From NCBI RefSeq assembly GCF_000026945.1, contig NC_012865.1:744001-808000 (forward strand): DNA of 64,000 nucleotides, read 5' to 3'. The position numbers and the translations under genes are program-made. This DNA is from Candida dubliniensis CD36. Its lineage: Eukaryota; Ascomycota; Pichiomycetes; Serinales; Debaryomycetaceae. The notes beneath the pieces are model-generated. The model made no database searches. It had not been told where the DNA came from and saw only the letters and a program-made list of their open reading frames with translations. Shown one piece after another: positions 40,174-52,000 of the stretch (position 1 is the first letter of the stretch; each line of letters opens with the position of its first letter).

Positions 40174-42386
40174 ATGGGTACTCAAAAGAAGGAAAAGCAA
40201 AGAAGGGTAAGGGAGAATGATACCAGAGATGGTAATCTTCGAGTTAAAGGAGAGAATTTTTATCGTGATGCCAAAAAAGTGAAACATTTGAATATGTATA
40301 AACAAGGAAGAGCCATTCGTAATAAGAAGGGGGAAATAATAAAAGCTGCTGATTTGCAAAGTACAGATATACCAAATGCAAGAGTTGATCCCAATAGGAA
40401 ATGGTTTGGAAACACAAGAGTGATTGCTCAGGATGCTTTAACCCATTTCAGAGAGGCCATGGGTGAAAAATCCAAAGATTCATATCAAGTATTATTGAAA
40501 AGAAATAAATTGCCAATGTCATTATTGGACGAGAAAGATACTACTGAATCGCCGACTGCTAAAATCATTGAGACTGAATCTTATTCTTCGACATTTGGTC
40601 CTAAACAACAACGTAAGAAACCTAGAGTTGCTGCTTCTAGTTTGGAAGATTTAATAAACGCTGCTGAAGCTGATTCGACTCAATTCCAAGAAAAACAAGA
40701 ATTGAATTCAACTCTTGGATTAATGGGTGGATCTATCTTGGATAAAGATGATTTCACTCAAGAAGCCAAAGAGGCTATTTTCCATAAAGGTCAATCTAAA
40801 CGTATTTGGAATGAGTTATACAAGGTCATTGACTCTTCTGATGTGGTTATACATGTGTTGGATGCTAGAGATCCAATTGGTACCAGATGTGAATCAGTTG
40901 AGAAATACATACGGGATGAATGCCCTCATAAACATTTAATTTATGTTCTAAACAAATGTGATTTAGTTCCAACTTGGGTAGCGGTATGTTTAAAAAACTG
41001 GGATTTTTTTGGACTATTTTTTTTACTACTAACCTTGCAATTCTAGGGAATATATCTAAAAAACAACAAACAATAACAATATACTTGCACCAAAGCATTT
41101 AGTCAGGGTGATAATGCTTTGATAATTAATCATTTGATTTTTTATCAATTTTTTTTCAACCACATTATTGCCTGTTACATCTTTGGAAGAATAATACAAT
41201 TCGCCCTGTGTTCCCAAGGAGTGGCTATTTTTTTTTTTGTAGTCACAAGTTGGATCTTGCACCGTTCTGGTATGAGAGTTTGTTCACAACTTTTTGTTAA
41301 TAGTTTTTATTGACATACTTTAGAATTGTTACGGAATCTTTTTTTGAGTAGAAATTAATCCTTGTGTTCTCCTTAACCGGAAATGCATTCATCATTGGTT
41401 TATTTCATAGTATAGAGGCCGACATTTTATTTTTTTTTCTTTAAATCGAGTTGTTGTTGTTGTTGTTCTTTTGGATTATGTTTCCGATTTGCTAATGGTT
41501 TTGTTATTGTGAAAAGTAAACAAAAAAAAGTCGAAGTATGGTTTTTGTTTTGTTTTTATTACTAACATTGTTTAATTAGGCTGCTTGGGTTAAACATTTA
41601 TCCAAATCCTTTCCAACATTAGCATTCCATGCTTCTATAACCAATTCGTTCGGTAAAGGTTCTTTGATTCAATTATTAAGACAATTTTCAACGTTACATT
41701 CAGACAGAAAACAAATTTCTGTGGGGTTCATAGGATACCCAAACACTGGTAAATCAAGTATAATAAATACATTGCGTAAGAAGAAAGTTTGTCAAGTTGC
41801 TCCTATCCCTGGTGAAACCAAAGTGTGGCAATATATTACTTTGATGAAACGTATATTCTTGATTGATTGTCCTGGGATTGTTCCACCCCTGAGCAAAGAT
41901 ACTGAAGCTGACATTTTATTTAGAGGTGTGGTTAGAGTGGAACATGTGTCTAACCCAGAACAATATATCCCTGATATGTTGCAAAAATGTGAAAGAAAAC
42001 ATCTTGAGAGAACTTATGAAATCAAAGGTTGGAGTAAATTTGAAGAAGACGAAAGTCTATTGGAAAGAGCAAGTACTGAATTTATAGAATTAATTGCTAG
42101 GAAGCAAGGTAGATTGTTGAAAGGTGGTGAACCGGATGAAAGTGGTGTTTCTAAACAAATATTGAATGATTTCAACCGTGGTAAGATCCCTTGGTTTGTG
42201 CCTCCACCAAAGGATGAAGAAAAAGATGAAGATAAAACAGGTGAGGATAAGAAAATTGGTTACAAAAGAAAGAGGCAGGAAAGAGAAGCTGCTGAGAAAG
42301 AGCAACATGACCAAGATGATCGTGAAGAAGAGCAAGATGAAGATGAAAATAATAAAGAACTAAAGAAAGCTAAATTAGAAGAGTAA
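40174..42386 (+). CDS. NOG2: Nog2/Nug2 GTPase for 60S pre-ribosome export (spliced)
   Basis: Exon 1 is 40174-40983 (270 codons) and exon 2 is 41580-42386, giving 538 residues. The protein is a circularly permuted GTPase with G4 (NKCD) before G1 (GYPNTGKSS) and G3 (DCPG). The junction reads TWVA/AAWVKH, which agrees with yeast Nog2. Nog2 sits on the late nucleolar/nuclear 60S particle and blocks premature export. The N-terminal basic part (TQKKEKQRR) and the acidic, Lys/Glu-rich C-terminus are typical. CTG at 41889-41891 falls where I recall a Ser in yeast Nog2 (PPSSKD), so it should be read as Ser. It is convergent with POP2 (108 bp between the stops). The intron is described separately. Confidence 0.95.
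40984..41579 (+). other. NOG2 intron with GTATGT and TACTAAC
   Basis: The 5' splice site GTATGT is at 40984-40989, the branch point TACTAAC at 41560-41566 and the 3' AG at 41578-41579. At 596 nt it is long for a Candida intron. It spans several stops in all frames. The length and position match the yeast NOG2 intron, which hosts an snoRNA. Confidence 0.95.
41080..41330 (+). ncRNA. Candidate intronic H/ACA snoRNA (snR191-like)
   Basis: In S. cerevisiae the NOG2 intron encodes the H/ACA snoRNA snR191. Here the intron has self-complementary blocks: CAAAGCAT (41091-41098) with ATGCTTTG (41114-41121), and GTGGCTA (41221-41227) with TAGTCAC (41240-41246, one G-U pair). I did not fit the full hairpin-hinge-hairpin-tail model or assign the guide pockets, so the limits are approximate. 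Confidence 0.4.
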
Positions 42387-42494
42387 TGAACAGGGTAATC
42401 TTATAGATTATTGTATAGTAGTTTTATTTTATTTTATTTTTTTTTTTTTTCTTTTTGGGCGAATAATAATTATTTATTTATTAATACACTAATG

Positions 42495-43928
42495 TTACAC
42501 TCTACCACCAAAATGAACCATACCACTTTTGTTGATTATCCCAACTGGAGTGGATGGTGTAGAAATTCCATTAATTCTTGAAGCAACAATTTCATCTTCA
42601 GTGGCCCCGTTATTATTTGTATTGTTAATGCTGGTGCCACCACCACTAAAAGTACCCAACCCCCAAATAGTACCTTTGAATCTACTTAATAATGTCATAT
42701 TTGACCGTCTCAACAATTCCTTGAAACACTCCATTGACAAGTAAGCATGTAATGTAGAAGTTAATTGTTGTGAATGGAAAGTAGAATTGGTAAAATGTTG
42801 TCGAATTGCTGGTGATATGGGCAATAAATGTAATTCCTCTGCCAAATATTCGATTGAAGGTTTATTTGTTTTTTCATCTAAAGTATTTGAATTAGTTCCT
42901 GCTCCATTTGTTGTAGGTTTGTTCAATATTTGATTGCCAATATATTTCAAATCATAAAAGTTTGGGAAATACTTGGCACACCACCAATAAAAGTCAGGTT
43001 CATCTACGGGTAAATCATCATTCAGTAATAAACTAACAAAAAACCCTAAATCATAACCGGCATGGAAAGATACCCAATTTATATTATCATCTAGAATTAA
43101 TCCACTTTCAATCATCAATTCTGCAAATTGGAAATGTGGGATTCCTTGTGTCAGAAGTAATTGGAAATTAATTTGTGAAGTTTGTGCCAACATGGCTAAA
43201 TGTTCTTCATTGTACATTTCCTTTGATAAATCATACAAAAAATTAAATTGCCAAATCACTGGAGTGCTAATTGTTTCGTTTTTCGATATTTTGACAACAC
43301 ATAATGATAATTGAATCAAGTTTAACAAATCAGAATTGGCTCTTAATGTTTGAAAATGATAATCTGAAGAAGATTTAAAAGTCCCCACTGGTCGAGCAAC
43401 TATGCCAGGAATTTCCTGATGAATGGCAATAAAAACTTTTGATGTTTTGTCATTGATAAATGTTCTTAACGATTGAAACTCGTGTTCCAAATTACTACTC
43501 CATACTTCTTTTATGATTGGTATAGCCTGTTGCTGTTGCTGCTGTTGCTGCTGAGCTTGTAATTGTTGAAGTTGAGCTTGTTGTTGGAGTTGTTGCAATT
43601 GTAATTGTTGTAACACTGGATTTGATGATAATGAACCATTACCAGTGGACGTAGTATTTGAATTTGCACCTCCATTTAATACTGCCAATAGTGGATTGGT
43701 TGATGTAGGAGTTCCCATCAGTTGTTGTGTTAATTGTGGTGGCACTTGCAGTTGCAGTTGTTGTTGTAAATGTTGATTCAATAACTGTTGTCTCTGTAAT
43801 TGTTGTAATTGTAATTGAGAAAACTGAGGTGATTGGTTTGATTGAGATTGGTTCGACTGCAGTGGCTGCGACTTCTGCTGCTGTTGCTGTTGTTGTTGTA
43901 AATATTGAAGATGTGGATTAATATTCAT
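42495..43928 (-). CDS. POP2: Pop2/Caf1 subunit of the Ccr4-Not complex
   Basis: The product is 477 residues. The N-terminal 135 residues are Gln/Leu-rich, with several Gln runs. The RNase-D/DEDD fold begins at IIKEVWSSNLEHEFQSLR. Motif 1 reads AIHQEIPGIVARP, where the first catalytic Asp is His. Motif 2 is WVSFHAGYDLGF with its Asp kept, and the segment YFPNFYDLKYI follows. Motif 3, which is QAGSDSLLT in human CAF1, is replaced by FHSQQLT-type sequence. Two of the four metal-binding acidic residues are therefore lost. S. cerevisiae Pop2 is also degenerate (SEDQ), so this may be a scaffold or a weak deadenylase. It bridges Ccr4 and Not1 in mRNA decay. It is convergent with NOG2. Confidence 0.93.
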   Translation of the reverse strand: MNINPHLQYLQQQQQQQQKSQPLQSNQSQSNQSPQFSQLQLQQLQRQQLLNQHLQQQLQLQVPPQLTQQLMGTPTSTNPLLAVLNGGANSNTTSTGNGSLSSNPVLQQLQLQQLQQQAQLQQLQAQQQQQQQQQAIPIIKEVWSSNLEHEFQSLRTFINDKTSKVFIAIHQEIPGIVARPVGTFKSSSDYHFQTLRANSDLLNLIQLSLCVVKISKNETISTPVIWQFNFLYDLSKEMYNEEHLAMLAQTSQINFQLLLTQGIPHFQFAELMIESGLILDDNINWVSFHAGYDLGFFVSLLLNDDLPVDEPDFYWWCAKYFPNFYDLKYIGNQILNKPTTNGAGTNSNTLDEKTNKPSIEYLAEELHLLPISPAIRQHFTNSTFHSQQLTSTLHAYLSMECFKELLRRSNMTLLSRFKGTIWGLGTFSGGGTSINNTNNNGATEDEIVASRINGISTPSTPVGIINKSGMVHFGGRV

Positions 43929-44229
43929 TATTCGTTGATCTGTTTATTAGTGGCCTTTGTTTAATATGTATTGTCCAGTTGTTTGTATCAAAATCTAGTT
44001 CCAGAATTCAAGATTTGTTGAAGATTTTTTTTTTTACGTCTTGTCTTTTCATTGAAGAGAATATAGAATGGGAAGGGGAAAAAAAAAAATGTGCGAGGGG
44101 ACAAGTTTTGATAAAGTTGAATCTGTTTTTTTTTTTTTGAAATGTGGTACATATTAGTTACTTTGAAACATGAACAGCAAACCTTTATTCAAATAACTAT
44201 CCTCTATACACCTTACATGATTTATATAC
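43929..44229. other. Upstream region of POP2 and 3' end of the Cdc50 gene
   Basis: 301 bp with poly-A/T tracts (44025-44035, 44084-44091, 44127-44139). No gene is seen. Confidence 0.5.
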
Positions 44230-45420
44230 TTACAATTGATCTCTGTAGGTAGTTATATCGCCACCATTTGAGTCTTGCAAGTAATCATGATCACCCATTT
44301 TTCTAGGTTTTATCAAATACTGCAACAAAAATGCGATTCCTAAAACTAAAGCAACAACAGCTACTATAATGTAAATAACCCCTAAACTCATATTTCTGCC
44401 TCCAAATATGGTGTTTGTAGTTATGACTATACTCTTGGTGCCACCAAATACTTCAACTGGGTAGTTCATTTTAATACTGATTTGATATGTGCCACTAGAC
44501 ATCGATTGAGTGGTATTTTGTCCGTATAACTTATAAAATGAAGGTAGAGCTGCAGTTCTCATCCAGTTCTGCAAATGCTCCCAGGTTTGTAAATCGGGCA
44601 TATTGTCTTTTGTATAACCATCGGGATACATCTCGTCCCAATTTGGTGGAGGGACTACTTCATCTGGTGAATACTGTGTCTTCTTGAACTTGTGACTACG
44701 ATCCAGTGGCCAAGATATTCCTTGATCGCTAAATACATAAGTTTCATTGTTATCACCGTTCCTTGCATTTAACAAAACTGGACTAGATATGGTATCATTG
44801 AAATAACTGTTTGCGATTAGTCCACAAGGATAAATAAGTTTTTCCTTTCCATTATATACACGATGTTTCAAAGGCTTACAGTTATCAGTAACATCATCAC
44901 TTGACAAGGCTTCCCCTCGTAATTGCTCTAAATCATAACTTTCGACATATTTACGATGATTTTGATAAAAATTCGTCAACTTGTAGTACAAGTAAACTGG
45001 ACCATTCAAGTCCTTAGCAAGATTGAATTGTATGACACAAGTGTTATTGTTGTCCAAACGCCATTGAAAATTGGGGTTGGAACTGGGTCCACGGAAATGG
45101 TATCCAGTGTACTTCTTAGGAATATTTTCAAAACTATTCGAGGCTTCGTTACACATGGAATAGTCGACAATTAGATCCTGTACGTTGTATGTCGTGTAAA
45201 TAATAGCTATACCTAGTGGAGTAAATATTATGGCTATTAAGATTAATAATGGTATTACTGACTTTGGTGTCAATATTGGTTGCCAGGCTTTTAATCGTTG
45301 TTGTCTGAATGCAGTATTAGGAGGTTTTCTTGATTTGTGAATGGAGCTGGCAGGATCATTGTTTAAAATATCATCATCATCCTCATCTTCTGAAGACCTT
45401 CTTTTGCGCAAGAAATTCAT
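44230..45420 (-). CDS. Cdc50/Lem3-family flippase subunit
   Basis: The product is 396 residues from the ATG at 45420; the ORF runs upstream to 45516 without family-like sequence. It has a cytosolic acidic N-terminus, TM1 (VIPLLILIAIIFTPLGIAII), a large extracytosolic loop with N-glycosylation sites (NNTC, NETYVF, NDTIS) and the family motif NHRKYVESYD, and TM2 (VIYIIVAVVALVLGIAFLLQY). The family is the beta subunit of P4-ATPases that flip phosphatidylserine, phosphatidylethanolamine or phosphatidylcholine. Whether it is the CDC50 or the LEM3 orthologue cannot be settled by eye. It is on the same strand as POP2, 301 bp upstream of it. Confidence 0.9.
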   Translation of the reverse strand: MNFLRKRRSSEDEDDDDILNNDPASSIHKSRKPPNTAFRQQRLKAWQPILTPKSVIPLLILIAIIFTPLGIAIIYTTYNVQDLIVDYSMCNEASNSFENIPKKYTGYHFRGPSSNPNFQWRLDNNNTCVIQFNLAKDLNGPVYLYYKLTNFYQNHRKYVESYDLEQLRGEALSSDDVTDNCKPLKHRVYNGKEKLIYPCGLIANSYFNDTISSPVLLNARNGDNNETYVFSDQGISWPLDRSHKFKKTQYSPDEVVPPPNWDEMYPDGYTKDNMPDLQTWEHLQNWMRTAALPSFYKLYGQNTTQSMSSGTYQISIKMNYPVEVFGGTKSIVITTNTIFGGRNMSLGVIYIIVAVVALVLGIAFLLQYLIKPRKMGDHDYLQDSNGGDITTYRDQL

Positions 45421-48400
45421 GATGGTGGGGTTACTTTCTTGATGGTTAGCTGGGAGGTGGGCTGTACCAAAAAGGTCAAAGAAAACAAAGAAGAAAAAAA
45501 TCTTAAAGATCAACAAATATTGACCACGATTACACGAAAATCCTCAAACAGGGTCGTGTTAAATTCGCATTTTCTTTAACACTATATTATAAACTGCAAC
45601 TAGGAGAAGCTTGTTTGATGGGAATACACGACTGAATGTGGAGAAATCAACCTAACCTTATATTGATTGATGAAAGCTAATAAAATAGTTTATTCATCAG
45701 AGCAAGGTCTGGGATTGTTGTTGGCCTGTTGGTAAAGAAGAGTAGAGGACAAAGGATGTTGCTGTGGCTGTAAAGGTAACAGGTAATAAGCTTTACACTA
45801 ATATTGTAGTCTGGTATGCACTTGCAAATAAATGGACCATTACCTATAATTTGATTATTTAGAGTCAAATACTCAATTCAGCATTTGGTAAAATGACTAC
45901 ATTTTCATTTTCGTGAAGTATTTTTGGAGAGAAATTTTTTTTTGGTTAAAATTGTTGCGAAATGAATGCTAAAAATAGAATAACCAAGCCTAGACACTTT
46001 GAGAGCAAAGTAAAACCATCCTGATTGAAACAACTTTTTTTTGTAAAAAAAAAAAAAAAAAAAGGATAGCCCCCAACAACTCTTTGTGATATGCTTAACA
46101 GGAAGGAAACCAATTGTTGCAACTGGTACAACGGTTCACCCGTGACCAATAATACAATTTTGCAGGACTTGCATTTGAGGCGGTACTTGAAATCTCTCAT
46201 TGAAAGATTTCAAACATTTTCAATTCCCGGCAAAAAAATCCCTTGTAATTGCACAAAAAAGCAAAATAAATATCCCAACTGTATTATGACCTATGTAATC
46301 AACAATCCACAAAGCCGACATTTTCGGTTATGTTGAAAAATTCCAGGTTCTTAGACACATGTATCGTCCACTTGAAGCTAACTCTTGCCATTTAATGTTG
46401 ACCGTATTTGATCGAAACTGTCATGACAACACGAATTTAATCTTTCGTGACATTTTTTTTTACGAGATTGGCAAATGAATAGCTGGGATCCCCTACAAGT
46501 CACTCTTCAAATTCAAAAACTTGGTGTTCGCTTAGAATAAATAGATAAACACCATCTACGTATTTGGTAGTCATTCTGTAGAAATTGGTGTGTCAAAATT
46601 ATTCGTAAGTGAAATACTCTCGTCATCAGGTGGCACGAGTATCACTTATCCAAGGAAGAAAATAACGCAATTACTAAAACTCCATTGCTTCGGCATTGAT
46701 TTCCTTATTGCCGGTATGTTATCAAAGGGCACAAAAGCAAATATTCACAAAGAGATTGGGCATATTTCTCTATTCTTCCTTTTAGGTCTAGTTGTACAAT
46801 AAACCATAAATGAAAAGTTATAATAGGAAATAGAAAATAGAAGATGTACCACCAATTAAATAATTCCCAAATCATGTTTTTATGTGTATTGCGTAATTGC
46901 AAGGGCATTGACCTCATTACAACAACGTTTTCTCAAGCGACCCAATCATGAGGTCTATTTACTCGTATCTTGTATTGCTTCAATCTACCTATTCATTTGT
47001 ACTGAAAAATGAAATAAAATAAAATAAAAGTAACTAAAAACATAATTACTACTTGGCAGTGGCATGGTTGATTAAAAATATCTTCGACACTGATGCATTG
47101 GATAAACAACTGATAATCAATTTTATGCTTTTTTGAACTTAAATAATCAAAGCAAGCCAAGAATTCTGGATTTCTACTAAATTCCAAAACAGGAGTTTGG
47201 AACAATAGGATTTCCTGGATTGCTGTGTAGAATACCAGTGACTAAATACAATAAAACGGAAATTTAAACGAACCCTTTTAAGATAAACTCTACTTTTTCT
47301 CAATTGTTTAATCGTAAGGTGAGATAGAGGATTATTAACAGAAACTTAAAGAATATAACTGATAACACTGATTAGTTGTGTAAAGCATCTAGGTTTAAGG
47401 AAAAAACAGTCCCCCATAGCCATCCAGAAAATGGTTTAGGGCAAGGAATACCGAGTCTAGAACGTGAATAAATGTAATATTGATTATTGCATTGGGAATG
47501 TCCATTTTCAAGGAATCGAAAAACTTGCATTAGTTTTTTCTTAGTCTTTAATGTCAAAATTAGTTTGTTCTAGTCATTAGAGGGTTTTTGTTCTACGGAA
47601 GGGATGGCCTATTCTTTTTCTTTCTTTCTTTTGTACTTACAAACTAAACTAAAACTAACAGTGCTAAGAATATCGTTAGAAGTTTCTCTTTTTTTCTATT
47701 TAGACTAATTATTATTATAGATTGGAGAGCTTTGTACAGCAATTTCATATATAGTACATGAATAAATAATAATAAACATTCCTTCGCTAGAACTTGATTT
47801 TTTAGTTCTTTCCATTATTGTATGTGGTTTTTGTTTTTGTTCACTTCTTTCTTTTTTCATTTCTTCCCTTAAGTCCGAAAGAAAAAAAAGCCAACAAAAT
47901 ATTTTCACTCCACATTCTAATTGTTCAAGTAATTTTTTATGATTGTAAAATTCACTGCAAATAGGGTCTATAATTGAAAAGAGCATGAGTTATCATTCTT
48001 CAAATCCACAACCCGGTTAGAAAACTATTTGTTGAATTAATATAACCCTGGGCAACTTTTAATTGGCTCATTGCTCGTAGATTCTATGGAAGAAGATTCC
48101 AAATAAAAAATTATCACCAAACCAGAAGTATATTTAGTCCAAGGAGAATGATAATATAATTACCACAAAGCCGAATTTCCTTTCAACAGCATAACGACTA
48201 ATGTCTAATAATTTTATTTTTCATCATTTCTTTTTTTATAAAGTTGCTGCAACTAAATGAAAGGACAAACACATGAAGTATCACTACATCGTCATCATCA
48301 TGCCTATACGGGTATTTCAGAGTTCTTGATTTGCAAAGTATAATAGGAGGCCCCAAAAAGTAAGACAAAAAGAAATAACTGAAAACATGGGTTTTGCATC

Positions 48401-49059
48401 ATATCTTTGAATCCGCCTCAAATCTACATCGAAAGTGTTAAGTCATTGGAATTTTCTCATAAAGATTGACATCAAATTTACGATGCATTGCAAATCATCT
48501 TGGAGATATAGATGGTAGAATTTTCAACTCAGGTAGCTAATTGTCAAACTTTTAATATTAGCATTGTCAATTGTACCACCATTTAAGGAAATGATATGGC
48601 TAGTATTGACTTTGATTTGTAATAAGATGAAGAAAGAAAAAAGTACAACGTCATTGTGACTTGCATTTTTCGTTTCAACTTGCGTTTTGTAAACCCTCCG
48701 CCGGAAATTTTAGGTATTGAAAGCATGATCTAAATTTTGGATATACACATCATCCAGTATTGAAATATGAAGATGAGAATAAACCATGCATACCGAAATT
48801 TTAATGTGTGTTTGTATACTTCCGAAATTCGAAGGGGTGATTTTATCATCTTGAATACAAAATGGACTATGAACTTTGCTGTTTATTGCCAATTGCAAAA
48901 AAAAAAGGGAATGGAAAGAGATGCTTTTGTTAAAACTTCATCAATTTCTATAAAAGAGGCTCTTCCCCCCCCCTCCCTCTCAATTGAGATGTAATGATTT
49001 TTCATTTCTAGTTTCACTTCATCAGAATTGTTATACAACCAAACAACTGCTAACACTAG
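45421..49059. other. 3.6 kb intergenic region upstream of the first ALS gene
   Basis: Only short, low-quality open frames are found, and none looks like a protein family. There is a poly-A run at 46047-46063. The last 1-2 kb should be the ALS promoter, and such long, complex promoters are usual for hypha- or stage-regulated adhesin genes. I could not resolve any LTR ends here. Confidence 0.5.
48949..48956 (+). promoter_or_regulatory. TATA box of the first ALS gene
   Basis: A consensus TATAAAAG lies 104 nt upstream of the ATG at 49060, at the usual distance for a yeast TATA element. Confidence 0.65.
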
Positions 49060-52000
49060 ATGCTTCAACAATTTATATTGTTATTCGTATATTTGTCGGT
49101 TGCGACTGCAAAGACAATCACTGGTGTTTTTAACAGTTTCGACTCATTGACTTGGTCCAATGCTGCTAATTACGCTTTTAAGGGTCCCGGATACCCAACT
49201 TGGAATGCTGTCTTAGGTTGGTCTTTAGACGGCACTACTGCAGATCCAGGAGACACATTTACATTGATCATGCCTTGTGTGTTCAAATTCATAACTACCC
49301 AAACATCTGTTGATTTGACCGCCAATGGTGTTAAATATGCTACATGTCTGTTTTATTCGGGTGAAGAATTCACAACTTTTTCATCATTAACATGTACTGT
49401 TAACAGTGCTTTAACCTCATCTGTTAAGGCTTTTGGTACCGTTACTTTACCCATCTCATTCAATGTAGGTGGAACGGGATCGTCAGTTGATTTAGAAGAC
49501 TCCAAATGCTTCACTGCTGGTACCAACACCGTCACTTTTACCGACGGCGACAACAAAGTCTCAACTACTGTTGATTTTGAAAAATCAACAGTTGATTCAA
49601 CTGGATATTTGACTTCCTCCAGACTTATGCCAAGTCTCAATAAAGTCACATCTCTTTTTGTAGCACCACAATGTGCAAGAGGTTATACATCTGGTACAAT
49701 TGGATTTTCGAGTAGTAATGGTGGTGTTTCTTTTGACTGTTCAAATGTTCATGTTGGAATTACAAATGGTGTGAATGATTGGAATTTTCCAGTGTCATCA
49801 GAATCATTTAGTTACACTAAAACTTGTTCGTCTACAGGTATTACAATCACATACAGAAATGTTCCTGCTGGTTATCGTCCATTTATCGACGCTTACATTA
49901 CTGCTTCGGATGTTAACCTGTATACCTTGTCATATACCAATGATTATACTTGTGTTGGTGGTAGCGTGCAACATAAACCATTTACTTTAAGATGGTCTGG
50001 ATACAAAAATGGGGAAGCCGGGTCTAACGGTATTGTCATTGTTGCTACAACAAGAACAGTTACAGATAGTACTACTGCTGTAACTACTTTACCATTCAAT
50101 TCCGATGTTGACAAAACTAAAACAATTGAAATTTTGCAACCTATTCCAACAACTACCATCACAACATCATACGTTGGTGTGACTACTTCTTACCTGACCA
50201 AAACTGCACCAATTGGAGAAACTGCTACTGTTATCGTTGATGTTCCATATCACACTACCACAACTGTTACTAGTGAATGGACAGGAACAATCACTACTAC
50301 TACAACACAGACCAATCCTACAGACTCAATAGATACAGTCGTTGTGCAAGTTCCACTGCCAAACCCAACAGTCTCCACTACTGAATACTGGTCTCAGTCG
50401 TTTGCTACTACTACTACTGTTACTGCCCCTCCAGGTGGTACCGATACTGTGATTATTAGAGAACCACCAAACCATACTGTAACTACTACTGAATATTGGT
50501 CACAATCTTATGCAACAACCACTACTGTTACTGCCCCTCCAGGTGGTACCGATACTGTGATTATTAGAGAGCCACCAAACCATACTGTAACTACTACTGA
50601 ATATTGGTCACAATCTTATGCAACAACCACTACTGTTACTGCCCCTCCAGGTGGTACTGACACTGTTATCATTAGAGAACCACCAAACCCAACTGTCACT
50701 ACCACTGAATACTGGTCTCAGTCGTTTGCTACTACTACCACTGTTACTGCCCCTCCAGGTGGTACAGATACTGTTATCATTAGAGAACCACCAAACCATA
50801 CTGTAACTACCACTGAATACTGGTCACAATCTTATGCAACAACCACTACTGTTACTGCCCCTCCAGGTGGTACTGACACTGTTATCATTAGAGAACCACC
50901 AAACCATACTGTAACTACTACTGAATATTGGTCACAATCTTATGCAACAACCGCTACTGTTACTGCCCCTCCAGGTGGTACTGACACTGTGATCATTAGA
51001 GAACCACCAAACCATACTGTAACTACTACTGAATATTGGTCACAATCTTATGCAACAACCGCTACTGTTACTGCCCCTCCAGGTGGTACTGACACTGTGA
51101 TTATTAGAGAGCCACCAAACCATACTGTAACTACTACTGAATATTGGTCACAATCTTATGCAACAACCGCTACTGTTACTGCCCCTCCAGGTGGTACTGA
51201 CACTGTGATTATTAGAGAGCCACCAAACCATACTGTAACTACAACTGAATATTGGTCACAATCTTATGCAACAACCGCTACTGTTACTGCCCCTCCAGGT
51301 GGTACTGACACTGTGATTATTAGAGAACCTCCAAACCATACTGTAACTACTACTGAATACTGGTCTCAATCCTATGCCACAACCACTACTGTTACTGCCC
51401 CTCCAGGTGGTACTGACACTGTGATTATTAGAGAGCCACCAAACCATACTGTAACTACTACTGAATACTGGTCTCAGTCGTTTGCTACTACTACCACTGT
51501 TACTGCCCCTCCAGGTGGTACTGATACTGTAATTATTTATGAATCCATGTCGAGTTCAAAGATTTCTATCTCCTCGGATGAAATAAGCAGTATCATTCCA
51601 TCATTCTCGCGTCCTCATTACGTCAACAGTACAACAATTGAGTCTTCCTCTGTCAATATTCCTACTTCCACTGATAATGATAATGTGTTGTTATCATCCA
51701 CAACTTTGTTTATTGAATCAAGAACAACTACAGAAATGATTTGTAGCGATGACAAAGGATGTTCTGAACTGTCTAGTTCTTCTGGTATTGTTACAAATCC
51801 GGATGATAGTGAATCATCAATGGTAATTAATACTGTACATTCCACAACCACGGTGTCTGATTTACATTCTTCCACTGGTGGTATTAGTGCTACATCATCT
51901 GAGAATTCTTCAGAGTCAGGAGTATCAATTTCAACAGATTCTTCTATTACTACTACTCATACTAGTCCAAACCCATTATCTACTTCAATGACATCATTGA

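Noticed and set aside
40984..41579. Reading NOG2 as two separate genes
   Set aside because: Canonical splice signals join the frames, and the junction matches the known Nog2 sequence.
46091..46336. 81-codon plus-strand frame (LHLRRYLKSLIERF and on)
   Set aside because: It looks faintly helical, but I find no family, no neighbouring frame and no promoter signal.
50374..51537. Regular 108-bp repeats that could be read as a CRISPR-like array
   Set aside because: The repeats are contiguous, coding, without unique spacers, and belong to an adhesin gene.
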